Below, piece by piece: positions 11,287 through 22,728 of a stretch of 64,000 nucleotides of DNA. The notes under the pieces were generated by a model. That model was given only the letters and a program-made list of their open reading frames with translations, ran no database searches and was not told the DNA's origin. The stretch covers positions 6,510,001 through 6,574,000 of the forward strand of contig NC_044010.1 in NCBI RefSeq assembly GCF_900496995.4, written 5' to 3'. A program made the translations under genes and the position numbers. Each line of letters opens with the position of its first letter. Position 1 is the first letter of the stretch. This DNA comes from Aquila chrysaetos chrysaetos (taxonomy: Eukaryota; Chordata; Aves; Accipitriformes; Accipitridae).

Positions 11287-14200
11287 TGTGGGACTGCCTC
11301 CGGAGCTACTCCAAGAGGGCAGAGCACCTTCTCCCAGCTGTGAGCTCCCCGGAGGCCGCTCAGGGAAGATGCTGGCGCAAGGCCAGGTCCCCTGCTCCCA
11401 CTGCTCCCTATCCCATGGACCAAAACGTGCCCCAGTGGCTCTGCGGAGGGGGTAGCAGCAGCCACCTTCTCACACGGGACGTGGGACGGAGGGGACAGTC
11501 TCCCTCCAACGCAAAGTGCAGGATTCGGGTGAAGTGACTGGGCTAAGCTAAAAGCTGAAGGGCAGCTTGGAGCTTCCCTTCAGAAAGCTGATGGTCGGGG
11601 AGGGCCGGCTGATCTGCAGGCTGCCCGGGAAGGTGGGGAGGACAAGCCTGGGGGATGACCAGTTAGAGATAAAACACTTGGCACCGACAAAGATTGTTTT
11701 TCAAACACCATAATTATCCTTTGTGACTCACTGCCACACCGTATCATTGCCACCAAGAGGTTAGATCGATTTAAAAAAAAACCAAAACGTGATGTTTATC
11801 TGAGTCAGGAGACTGCACGCAGCTGTTAGAGTGGGAAACCAATGCAGGAAACCTCTCTTTCCTTAGAGCATTGGTCATGTGCAGGATTAGGAAGTTCTTC
11901 TGTAATTCTGCATTTTCTCTGAGTTTGCTCCCACTAGCTGAGCCACCAGCGTGACCCTGCGCAGGGTGATGGCTGTGGTCCCACCCAAAGGGCTGGGTTT
12001 TGGCCAACGGCTGCTGCTGCCAGGATGCTTTGGTGCCTTCAGCAGAGGCTGCTCCTTCAGGAGGGATCAAACACCAGTTGCAACCATCCCGCCCTGTGGG
12101 TCTTGCCTGCGTACAGGGAGACAGCTTCCCCTTACTACAGGTATGCCCAGTGCCCAGCTCAGGGTGGTCTTTATCTCAGCTGGGCCTCCTAGATGCCGTA
12201 GTTATAAAAAAAGTAATCAATCAGTCCTGCACAGGATCTCAGCAGAGCCTGCATGCCCTCAGAGCAGATAGACTGGTCAGAGCACTCAGCCCCCAAACCT
12301 GTTCATGAGATGTTACTTGTACGTGGAACCTCAGCTCTGGGTTGGGGCACATCGTACAAACCCCTACGTGAGCAGGAGAGGGCTTCTCCCCTGCCACATT
12401 TTTGAGTCTGAGCTCTAAACCCCAGGAGAGTTCCATTTTAAGAGGTAGGGTTTCAACAAAGGCAAAATTGCGTTTTCCCCCCGCCCTGCGTTTTAGTTCT
12501 AGCTTAACACTTTTGAAAATATTCAGCATGAATCAGGCCACTGGGATGGAAAGTTGCTATACGTAGCATAGTTAAAAGAAGCGAAGGCGGCGGCCTTATA
12601 GCAGGCAGTGTTGGGCAAGTGATCAGTAAGCAGTGCTGCAGGAGTACGCTAAAAGTATTACAGACTTTCAGATGTTAAACAGAGTATCTGCTGTTCATCA
12701 GACCTAGCAAGCCAAATGCTATGGGCTTTTGGCTTTCGGGCATTTTCCACGATGAGACGTTCCCCTCCAAAAACCACTTTGCTCCTTGTCACCAGCCACC
12801 AGTCACAAGGAACCACTCTGTGGCTTGACGGAGCTGTGGTGGCCCTGCTCCCACCTCGCTCACTCGTTCCGCGACTGAGTCCTGGGAGAAAACAGCCCCA
12901 AAGCTGAACACGAGTGCGTGCTGAAACTCCTGATTTCTGGTTCTCAGAGGCTTGGTTTAATAGAAATAAATAGATTAGCCTGAAGCTCCATAACGCTTGT
13001 GTGACTGCAGGTGCCCTGCAGGTGACTCTGATGAAGCTGCTCTTTGCTCCTTCAGGAAAAAAGGCACTTAGTGCAAGGTTTTAAAACCTGAGCAGCATGC
13101 AAATGGCAGTGAGATAGGAAGATGCAGTTCTGAACGGCACCTTAAACCGCTCCTTGTCTTCTAGTGCACTTCAGGGATACAGAGTAGAAAACCAGGCAGA
13201 CAGCAGCAGGTCTCACCATTTTCTGTCCCAGCAGACAACCCAGAATAGAGGTTTACATCGAAAAGTTCACAAGAAACCATAGGTAAAGCAGAGTTCACTG
13301 AGGCAGGCAGATGAGCAGGACTCAAGGCAGGTATTTGAGGGGGTGCAGGAGAGAAAGGGGAGGTCTGCGAGGAGGTTTGTCTTCGAGGCAGGCAGGAAGC
13401 AGAGAGAGATTTCAGTTCACAGCCAGGGAAATGCATAAATGCTACATCCACCCCAGCAATTTTCACTTGAGATCATTTCATGGTGTGTCTGTATATAGCA
13501 CTGAAGTACCTCTGAAAGCTATAATGAAGAGTACCAGAATGCAGTCTAATTTCTTGCCTCACTGTTCGGCCTATAATTTTGTCAGTCTTGCCTCAGCTCA
13601 GTGTTCTCGGTGCTTTCAAGTAAAAATGGTTCAGATGTTTTTAGCTTCATTGCTCTTTTAAGGAAACATGGCTCGTGCCATCATACCATCTCTCTGGCCC
13701 TTAGCAAAGATTTTGAGCCCAGTGACCCAAGCCTGACAAGAGTAACAGCAAACCTAACGAGGATGACATTACTCCAAGCCCCATGCAAACTAGCAAGCAC
13801 GGGGAAGAGAAAGGCAGCAGACCAGGCTGTGCTGCTGCGCTTGCTGGGGACAACTCTCCCGCTCAGCCAGGGAGTAAGAGGAGCAGCCGGGGTTGCCGTG
13901 GTGGGAGGAAGGTCTCAGACCCTACTCCTCCCGCTGCTCCTGGAACAATGAATTTCTGAAAAAAAGTGGAAGTGGGATCGTCTGTTTTCTTTCTTAAAAT
14001 AGACACTGAATCTCCTGGAGCGTTCTTGCTTTACTCGTGGGTCGCCCTGGCACGGGGCTAGAAAGTCAAAATTTGGCAGAGGCAACACTCCTGCGTGAGG
14101 CTTAAGTGTTTGGTGTGTGCTGTGGGATACACGGGCATCTCGGCCAGAGGCGATTAGGACACTCCAAGTCCACGTGGGAGGCATGGTATCTCCCCGCAGA

Positions 14201-16263
14201 CTCCCCAGTGACACGGATGTCCGCCAGTCAGTCACACCGCAGTCTGGACAGGAGAGGTGGCCGGAGCCGCTGCCCGGTGAAAACAGCCTGGCGTGCCACC
14301 CAAAGCGGGAGGTAATTCTAGGTGGACACTGGGGCCAGAGACCGGTCAGCGACAGGAGAGAGCCACAAACAGCCCTTTCAACAAACCTGCATGCCCATGT
14401 GTGTGTGTGTGCACGCAACCTCTTACCTCCAACACGAAAAGAGGATTAAAAATTCCTGCTAGCTGTGAGGCGAGCGTCTTGCTGTGACCAGCGGTGAGAG
14501 AAACTGAGAGGTCAGAGAACCAGCACAAACACCCCAGAGCCGTGGGCGCCAGACAGCCGGGTTTGAGCAGGAATCCCAGATGTAGGATAGAAAGCATCAG
14601 TGCTATTACCGATAACGCCAAGACCCCAAAAGCCCTTTAGGATGGAGGAGGTGCGAGGGAAGAAGAGGGGCACAGGCACCACAGGAGGAGCTGATGCTGC
14701 AGCAGACCTTTGCGAAGGAGGGATCCTGTTTGCTGAGGATGCTCAGGCTGAGGCGGAGGGGAGGAATTGAGGAGCAAAAGTAGCTTTAGCATTTGGGTTT
14801 GGCTCACAGAACCCCTCCTCCGGTTCAAATTGAGCAGCTGTTCCCATAACCAGTCCTGCTTCCAGCAGGGCTTTGCTCCCTTCCAGCGACGGAGAGCCGT
14901 CCCGTGTGGAAGGGGCAGCCACGCTACCCGAGGAAAACCCGCACGCAGGCACTTAGCAATAACCAGCCTTCGATAAACGACTTGACAGCCCCAGCTACCG
15001 AAAGGCTGCGCCTCACGAGAGGGCACGGCGAGAGCCCCAGCAGCGTAGTCCATCACAGACCGGACAGGTTCATTTTCCGAGGCGGGAAGGAGGGACAGAG
15101 GTAACGACAGCCCTGCAGCTCCACGGCTTCTTGGCATGAAAACGTGAACGGGTTTCCCTGGAGAGCAGAACGGTACTTTTGAACACTGAGGCCCTTTTTC
15201 TCACATACGCACTGGGCCCCCAGCATTTTTCTTCCCGTGTCTCCTGGAATTGCTCCAGCCGGCCGAGCCCCTTGGGCTCCCTGCGCACGGTGCAGCGTGG
15301 AGCTCGTGGGGACACACCAGTATGATCCCCCGGCCCCCTCCACAGCCCTTCCTCTGTCAGGCATTCCTGCAGAAGTCACCCTCCTCATTTTTAAAAGCCC
15401 CATCTCCTCTCCGCACGAGCAGCACCGATTGCCCGAGACTGGATGCAGAAGAAAACTAACCACAGCAGGATCCATCCTTTTGCGGACACGCTGCGAAACA
15501 CATGTTCTAACACGATCCAAATTTAATGACAGGAAAATAGGATCAAAACAGTCATTTTAGAGAGGGGTTTGGTGGGATGCTGGTGTTATCCGATCAGCCT
15601 GCTTTGTGGGACACAGAGCTTGAAGTCCCAATTCTGCCTCACAGCGAGAGCTCCTCTATCCCAGATGACGCCTTCGGTGAAGCAGAGGAAGGACTCGGAC
15701 CTGAAAGTTCCAGCCTAATACCTAACCACCGGATGAGAGAGTTGTTACGCTCCCACCTACCCTTGTAGTAATATTATTTTGCTGTATAAAATCCACTGCG
15801 GATGCGATTTACATGACAAACGTCCCCTGCGGGCTAAGCTCACATCGCTGTGCGCTGTGCAGATTCAGGATGTGCCAACTCTTTCCAGACTGCTGGAAGA
15901 GGGAACAGGGAAGGTAAAGGCTGAGCAGAAAGGAATCAAGATCAGCAGGATCTGAATCTCCTGCGACTCTTATTTGACACGAGCTGCGGTAACTTCCTCC
16001 CATTTCTCCAAGGAGTCTGTACTGGTTCTGCAAGCTGCTGTGCACACATTATCTGCTGTTTATTAGCTGCTTGAGTTCCTTTTTCGTCTCCACTGTGAAA
16101 AGAAGTGAGTTTTGTAAAAAATGTAAAGCGACCGAGGCTGAATAGACGTATCCTGCTTAGATGGTATGGTATGAACTTAAGTCTCATCAGAAGTTGGCAG
16201 GTTGTGCCAGCCAGGAAAGCCCTGTTTACTTTACATCCAGCGGGCAAGGTTATTTTCACGGCA

Positions 16264-16396
16264 GCATAGGACCATTCAGGTTGGGAAGGGTTCCCTGGAG
16301 GTGTCTACTCCAGCATCCTGCTCCAAACAGAGTCAACCATGAGGTCAGATTAGGGCTTTATCCAGTCGGGTCTTGAAAACCTCTGCGGATGCAGAG
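16264..16396 (-). mobile_element. CR1 LINE 3'-end fragment
   Basis: The + strand reads like the reverse complement of an avian CR1 tail. It has the CATAGGACCATTCAGGTTGG start, then the tracts resembling 'TCCTGCTCCAAACAGAGTCAACC', 'GAGGTCAGATTAGGG', and 'TTTATCCAGTCGGGTCTTG'-type words typical of CR1. It is a short, 5'-truncated and diverged copy with no coding capacity. Recognition is from memory of the family consensus, and an alignment would settle the subfamily. Confidence 0.8.
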
Positions 16397-18687
16397 TATT
16401 TTAACAATACTCGTTGTCAGGGGGGGCATTCTGGCTTGCAGGATGAGTGATGGAAGGTTTATTCCACCTCAGTGGCACGTGTTAGACACTGCACTTCAAA
16501 CACTGGCTGTAGTGACAGCAACCGTGGTGTGAAAGCACAACAAATACCATTTGCAAACAATCCTTTAAGCCGCAGGGGTGCAGGGGCCTAGCAACTCAGC
16601 CAGAGATGGCAAGGTGGAAAGTGAGGAGCTTGGGAAGGACAAATAGGCTGGGTGAAGCTGTCAGAGGTTTGGGAACTGGACAGGGTGCTGAGACTGTGGC
16701 TAGAAACCAAAGGAAGCGACACAAGCAGAGGCTGGAGAGAGAGACACGAGGGAACAGGAGTGCACAGACACTCGCTGGCCAAACTTAGCACAGAGGAACA
16801 TTGGGACTGATGGGCAAGGAGATGGGGAAAAATTAAGAGGGAACACTGAGGTTTATCCAAGTTATTTGAAATCTTTACTAAAGAACTTGGGGACGTGTAG
16901 AACTGAAAAGAAGAATTAGGGGAGTTGGTGTTGGAGGTGAGGGCAGAGAAACAGGCTGGAGGCGATCCAGAGGGAATGGACCAGGTTTGGGAATGGTGGC
17001 CTCTCTCAACTTTCCATGCATGAGGGCAGAAAGCCTGTGATGGAGCTGGAGATCCAGGAGTTTGAGCAGTCTTTGCTGTTAGCATACACCTCTGAAACCT
17101 GCTGGCACATCCTCTCATTCTGAGGTTCCCACAACTCACTACTGACCTGTTTCTCTGCCCTGCTCCAGTGATACCATGTTGTCACAGCCAAGGGCTGCAA
17201 CTTGTCCAGTGTTTAACTGGGGCCAATATATGCCACATCATACATGATTTTGGGGTGGGAAGAAGGAGTAGAGTTTATGAGAGAGAGTCATTGCACTAAG
17301 CACTATATTAAAGAAGTTGTAATGTTAAAAAAAAAAAAATCACTGCAAATATCACAATCAAGATTGCCTATGCAATTTTAATTCAGCCCTGTCTCTGTGT
17401 GTCGTGCAATCTAATCTAAATTAAACAATCACACGGATTATTATTTTGCTCCACAAGATCTCTGCCACAGAGCAAACACAAGAAATTCATTAAGTCCCTA
17501 CCCCAAAGAGCTTCCAGTCTCAGGAAAACTAGACAAGGGGGCATGAAGGGAGCCACCCCGGGAAGGAGGTGGGGAGGGAACACTGGTGAGAATGAGCTTA
17601 AATAGAGCAGCAACATTTACAGCTGGATTATTTTTTTCTCGAGTCAGAGGAATATTAAGAAAGGAGCTAAAAATAATTAAAGAAAGAAACGAGTTTCACA
17701 AGCTTCTGCTGTCCATCTGTCTCATTAATCTGAGCAGGTTAATGAGGACAGGTTGCTGCAGACCTCTCAGGACCAGAGAAGGGTAAAGGGCTGGGGCATT
17801 CACAACGGGGGTCTCTGGGGTGGGGGGGTAACATGGATTAAGGGGTGAGGAGGCTCCTGGGAGAGGCAGCAGCAGGGGCTCCACCGACACACAAGGCAAG
17901 GCAACAGGGAAGGCTTCAACACTGGAAGACAAAGATGTGAATCAGAACAATGGTGTTTTTGTGGGTAAAGCACTGGATTCCTCTGCTGAATCTCCCCTAC
18001 CTTAAAGGAGGGGGCGAGGTGCAAGGTAATGTCTCTTTATCGATCCATGGTTAGCCATTACATCGAACAGATGACATCAGTAAAGCGTATTGCAATACTG
18101 CCTTGTGGTCCCAGCGTCCGAGAGCCGATGTGAGCACCTTGCTGGCCACAATCCTTCGGGAATCGCCTCCAAACAAAATGCATTTTAAAAATGCTAAAAT
18201 GAAGCTAAAATGCCGCCAGCTCTTTGCAGCTCTCGAGCCCCACTGCGAGGAGCCGTTCTCACCGGCCATTCTCACCCAGCCTATGACTCCCACAGCCCTC
18301 GCTAGACAGAACAAGCATCACGGTGTGTGCTTTTCCCTCTGTTTTTAATCACACAAGTGTGGGTGTGTTGGGCTCTTTCCAAGCTCACAGCTAAAAATCC
18401 TCTGCTGGGGATGGGTGGGAGGGCTTCCCTACCTTCCTTGACTGCTCCAGGCACAGTTCGCAAATGCATTTCCCTAAAGGTGAGCAGTATGGAACGGACG
18501 GCAGCAGAAGTTCAACTGTACACATATAATATAAGCATGGTAAATGTAGTCCGTGTCACACCATTTTGGAGCTCCCAAGGGGACAAGGGAGCTCTTCTTG
18601 GGTCATTTGGTCTAGAGCCTGGCAGCTATATCCTCCACCAAGGACACCTGTGAATGTGTCACCTTTAGGGACAAGGCAGTGACTCAT

Positions 18688-18738
18688 CATACTCATCCAG
18701 TACTGCCAGTACCATACTCATCCAGTACATACTCATCA
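18688..18738 (+). repeat. Short tandem repeat based on ACTCATCCAGTA
   Basis: The words CATACTCATCCAGTAC recur about two and a half times in direct orientation, with a small interruption. No gene is associated with it. Confidence 0.7.
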
Positions 18739-20040
18739 CTGTCCTGCCTCGGGGTAGTCACGGCCTTGGTTAAAGGCACTGACACCAATTAGTCCCCATC
18801 AAGTCCTCTGTGGGCACTCCACTATCCCCAGCTGGGCTAACGCTGGGACTTTCACACTCCTCACACCTAACGGGTACGAGTGCTCTCTGCAGCACTTCTC
18901 CCTCCTACCACCCTTACCCACAAAGAAATTGGCTTCGATAGCCGCCATCAGGAGAGACGATCCAGGCAGCCAGAGTCCCGAGGCACGCTTGTTAAGGTAA
19001 CTAATTTCTTAAAAATAAATAAATAAACTCTGCTCTCAGCAGTATGTCCTCTTCGTCTTGCCCACCTGCAAGTTAGCCCGTGACCAGCGGGTGCATAAAG
19101 GGGGAAGAGCACTTGCCTTTCTCCCCGCCGGGGCCGCAGTGCCGCTCCTGCAACACTTCCACGCCTGGGAAGGGAAACCTCAGCCCTGCAGCTGAGCTTC
19201 CCACACCTTCGTGAGAACCCACAGCGAGCCCCACTTGCTGTGCCAGAGCGGATGGTGGGCACAGCCCAACCCTAGGAGAAAGAAAGCCCACCGGGATCAT
19301 TCGTACCCCCCAGAGCCCTCCCAGGGAGCACGGTCCGAGGAGAACTGGGCCTCAGAGACCTGATCTCAGACCTCAAGGGAAGCCACGTCTCAGAGCCAGC
19401 GGCTGTGGTCATGCTCTGGCCGGGGGAGATGCGGCCGGCGTGCTGCGCCTACAGGCAGCGGTCCCGGGAGAAGGACACTTCCCCGACATCGCTCTCCTTC
19501 CCGGCTTCCTGGCACTCTTTCATCTCAGGTTTAAGGTAGTTTATTTAAAGATTTTTATTCTTTTTTTTCATTCTCTCCCTTTCCAAAGCCATCTCTACTT
19601 TGAGCACTTCTTTAAACTAACCATTTTTTAAGCGCGAACTTTCTATCCCGAGCCGCAGGCTCGCAGCATCTCCCGAAGGGGCTTTGCTATTTGCCTTCCG
19701 CCCCAGCTCCGGCCGAGGCATCTCCCCCCGCTCCCCCGCAACACGGACCCTTCGGGACCAAGCCCACGGCCCGGATTTGGGGTTCCCAGCTCTCCACTTC
19801 ACCTCCCACGCAGAAGCAGGTCCGTCCCTCGACAAAGCTGCGGCCCCTGCCTCCCAAATCACCCCAGACCCCCTCCGCCAGGTCCCTTTGGGAGAGGGAG
19901 CCCCTTCCCCGGGCTCGCCGGGGTCCCGGCCCGCTGCCGCCGGCGGGGCAGGGGCGGGGGGGCGGGCGGGGAGGAGGTGACCAGCCCGGCTCCGCCCCGC
20001 GGTTCCGCGCCGGGAGGGCGGCAGGAGGGAGCGGATCGGA

Positions 20041-20079
20041 CCGGCACCGGCACCGGCACCGGCACCGGGACCGGGACCG
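20041..20079 (+). repeat. Hexanucleotide repeat (CCGGCA/CCGGGA)n
   Basis: Six or so consecutive copies, CCGGCA four times and then CCGGGA variants, lie inside the CpG island. They code for an alternating Arg/Pro-type frame on the opposite strand, which is a composition artefact. Confidence 0.85.
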
Positions 20080-20459
20080 AGCCCTGCTCGGCGGCGGTGC
20101 CACGGCCCGGCGGGCCGGGGGAGGGGGGTAAGTCCTGATTGCTGTCTCCCCTTCCCCGCAACCACCAGCCCACCCCTCTCGGGTTTCCCCAGCCTCCCTC
20201 GGGCCCCCCACACCCCCCCCCCCCGCCCTTAACTCCGGCATCGCCGGGGCACACGGCAGCCCCGGGTCGGGGGGAACGGCAGCGGCCACGCCTGGCCCCT
20301 GCGCTCGGACCCCGGAGCCCTCCCCTGCGCCCCTGAACCCGAGCCCGGACCCTGCGATCCGGACCTGGACCCCTCCGAGGCTGAGACCTGCGGGACGAGC
20401 ATCCCTCCCTCTCCCCTCCGTCCCCACGGCAGCGACCCTTGTCCCTGCCGCAGCTCGCT

Positions 20460-20550
20460 GCCCCGGTGTCCCGGTACCCCGGTGTCCCGCCACCCCCGTA
20501 CGTGGGTATCCCGCTATCCCGGCACATCGGTATCCCGGTACTCACCCGGT
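20460..20550 (+). repeat. Degenerate GC-rich minisatellite
   Basis: About ten imperfect copies of a 9-10 bp unit of the form CCGGTATCC / CCGGTGTCC lie head to tail in the CpG island, just upstream of the stronger downstream donor at 20647. If the island is transcribed, this would be in the 5' untranslated region of DRD3. Confidence 0.75.
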
Positions 20551-20860
20551 TTGGCAGCACCCTGGCCGCGGGCAGAGCGAGCAGGGCCCGGGGAGGGGGG
20601 ATGTGGGGCAGCCCGGGGCTGGAGGCGGGGAGCTGCGAGGGATCCTGGTAAGAAAGGTTGGCCTTCGGGTGAGAGTCGAAAATTGGGCTTTAGGATGTAA
20701 GGGGCAGGAGCCAGGGCAGGAAACCCGCAGGCAAACTGTGTAATGCGGTGCTTTAAGCCTTTTGGTTATATTGTGCATGAGGTTTTGTTCATTCCCTGTC
20801 GTGGCTTTGCTTATCAGCTAGGCAGCTGCTTAATGTAGGGGTTTTTTTCCTGCGCTACAG

Positions 20861-21350
20861 AACCAGCCTTTCATGGCCCCAAACAATACAGATTTCCCAG
20901 AGCGGGAGCTGTGTCGGTGCAAGGGACGCTGCAAAATGAGCCCTGTCTTTGGGTGGCTGCAGCTGAACTGTTTTATGAACAAACAGTCCTGGACTCGGCA
21001 GCAGCGCTCACGGTATGGGAAATCCTTCAGATCCAGTGGAAGGCTTAACTTCTTTGTCAGAGGCAGGCAGAAGAAAGATAGAGAAGGAGAAACAAGCACA
21101 GGCACTTTCAAACAAAACACATGCCATAAGAGATTGTTTCACCCCTGTCCCGAGGGATCTGTGTTCACGGGACAGAGGGAAGTTCACTTTCCATCTCATT
21201 TGGCCCTTGTCCCCTCCCAACTACAAAGCAGCAGGGGCAAGTGACACCAGTTTTAAGGATGAATATACGCCAAGGGGCTGGAGCGATTCATACCTATTGC
21301 ACAGCTGCTCTTCCAGGAGTGTGTGCTTCACAGATGCTGCTGTTGAAGGG
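20861..21350 (+). other. Possible additional 5' untranslated exon of DRD3
   Basis: A good splice acceptor (T-run followed by CTACAG) ends at 20860 and a donor-like GAAGGG|GTGAGG follows at 21350. Between them is an open frame of 123 codons starting with ATG at 20873, with no similarity I recognise. If included in the transcript it would be a long upstream open reading frame. Speculative: 5' exon structure of this gene cannot be deduced without RNA data. Confidence 0.2.
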
Positions 21351-22446
21351 GTGAGGTGGAACAAAGAGTAGTATTTATATCATTGGTGTTGCAACGATTT
21401 GGCCTTGCCTTTCGTACCTGTCACGCTGATGATGAGTTCAGCGATGGGAGCGCTAGCAAAGGAAAAAAAAAATGGGACGCAAGTGATTAAATGTCACAGA
21501 ACAACCCTGGGACAGCAGCCTTCATATTCCTGGAAAAAATCATCCTCCTTCTAAATCAAGAAAGGCTAGGTTCCTAAGCACAATCACGAATCCATTGTAA
21601 GAAAAAGAAATGCAGAGTACCCTGCAAGCATCCTTCCATTATTTCATCCCAAATGACAAGGTGATTTGCTCTTCAGCATAGGAAGCGCATCTCCTGGCCA
21701 GGCATAGAAAACACAGAGCACGGTATGGATGAAATGGGGGCAGCACTGACAGTCAAGCTTTGGCAAGGCAGGCAGGGCTGAAGCAGAGCGTTATTTGAAC
21801 AGAAGGCCTGGGACAGAAACACTTTGCAGGAAAAGAGTAATTCAGTAGGTGGTGCTTACTGCCAGGCAGCCAGGGTTCAAGAGGCTACTTGAGCATTGCA
21901 GGTGCAGTCTCTCTGCCAGGCTGCCGAGCACTCGAGTACATGAAGTTATTGAAGATATTTTTTGACGAGGGAAGGGGAGGGTACTTCCCAGAAGAAAAGA
22001 TGCTAGGTCCCAGCTTCTGGCCAAGCCCTAGTTTGGGTAACTGCGTTGGGTCTTCCTCAGTACTACAAGTCGTTGTCTTTCAGACTGCGCTCTTGCCCGG
22101 CTGACTTGTACTGTGGTGTGACTTTGGTGCATCTCAAAACCATTGCCACTTTCCGTACAGCTGCGTTGGTTGGTAAGAGGCACCCTTCAGATGCACACAG
22201 GAGGTGAAATCTTGCATTCTTCTCTTGGCTTAGATTCAGTGAAAACCAAAACAGGCCAAGCAAGACTTTAAGCAAAGCTCTGCCTATATACGAGCAGAAA
22301 AAAAGACCGCTACAATTCGCTTGAAGTAGCACTCATGAAGGAAGTACGAAAATCATACACCGTCCCCAGAAGGTACTGTTCTCCACAATTATCGTAGAGC
22401 TCTGATTTTCAGTCACCTCTTTCTTTCTCTTTGCAGCGGCGTCCCC

Positions 22447-22728
22447 ATGGCCCTCTTCACAAGAACCAGCAGTCATCCTAACGCCACCGACCCCGTTCCC
22501 TGTGGGGCGAACAACACTACAGAGCCCGACCTGCCACACTCGCACGCCTACTACGCCCTCTGCTACTGCATCCTGATTTTGGCCATCATCTTTGGGAACG
22601 TGCTGGTCTGCTTAGCCGTGCTGAGGGAACGCACCTTGCAAACCACCACAAACTACCTTGTGGTGAGCCTGGCGGTGGCGGACTTACTGGTGGCTACTTT
22701 GGTGATGCCATGGGTGGTGTACCTGGAG
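22447..22728 (+). CDS. DRD3: DRD3 coding exon 1 (N-terminus to helix 2)
   Basis: The exon starts at 22437 after TTTGCAG, with the ATG at 22447, and ends GGAG|GTGAGT in phase 0. It encodes residues 1-94: a glycosylatable N-terminus, helix 1 with the Gly-Asn pair, the first loop ([10 protein letters not shown]) and helix 2. The N-terminal tail is longer than and diverged from mammalian D3 before the conserved HAYYAL start of helix 1. Confidence 0.97.

Larger units (their letters stand above)
4394..19630. other. Long intergenic region upstream of DRD3
   Basis: No supportable gene was found in about 15 kb. Open frames here are short and overlap on both strands, and they lack family features. Separate entries cover candidate conserved stretches, a pyrimidine-rich tract, small tandem repeats and a CR1-like fragment. 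The AT-rich part at about 8620-9420 and the area at 17270-17760 also have the even, A/T-rich texture often seen in regulatory DNA, but nothing more specific can be claimed. Confidence 0.5.
19640..20660 (+). promoter_or_regulatory. CpG island, probable DRD3 promoter and 5' untranslated exon
   Basis: About 1 kb of very GC- and CpG-rich DNA with GC boxes (GGGGCGGGG near 19955) and simple GC repeats lies 1.8-2.8 kb upstream of the DRD3 start codon. The DRD3 coding start sits right after a splice acceptor at 22436, so at least one upstream untranslated exon is required and this island is the natural place for it. Two strong 5' splice sites lie in it on the + strand: GGGG|GTAAGTCC after 20127 and CCTG|GTAAGAA after 20647. 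Which one is used cannot be told from sequence. Large open frames on both strands here are by-products of GC content. Confidence 0.65.

Noticed and set aside
16588..17139. 183-codon Ser-rich - strand frame
   Set aside because: Composition is driven by a purine-rich + strand. No domain, and overlapping frames are equally open.
19687..20560. Long - strand open frames (over 230 codons) across the CpG island
   Set aside because: Frames are Gly/Arg/Pro-rich and open in several registers on both strands because stop codons are rare at this GC content. The hexanucleotide repeat inflates them.
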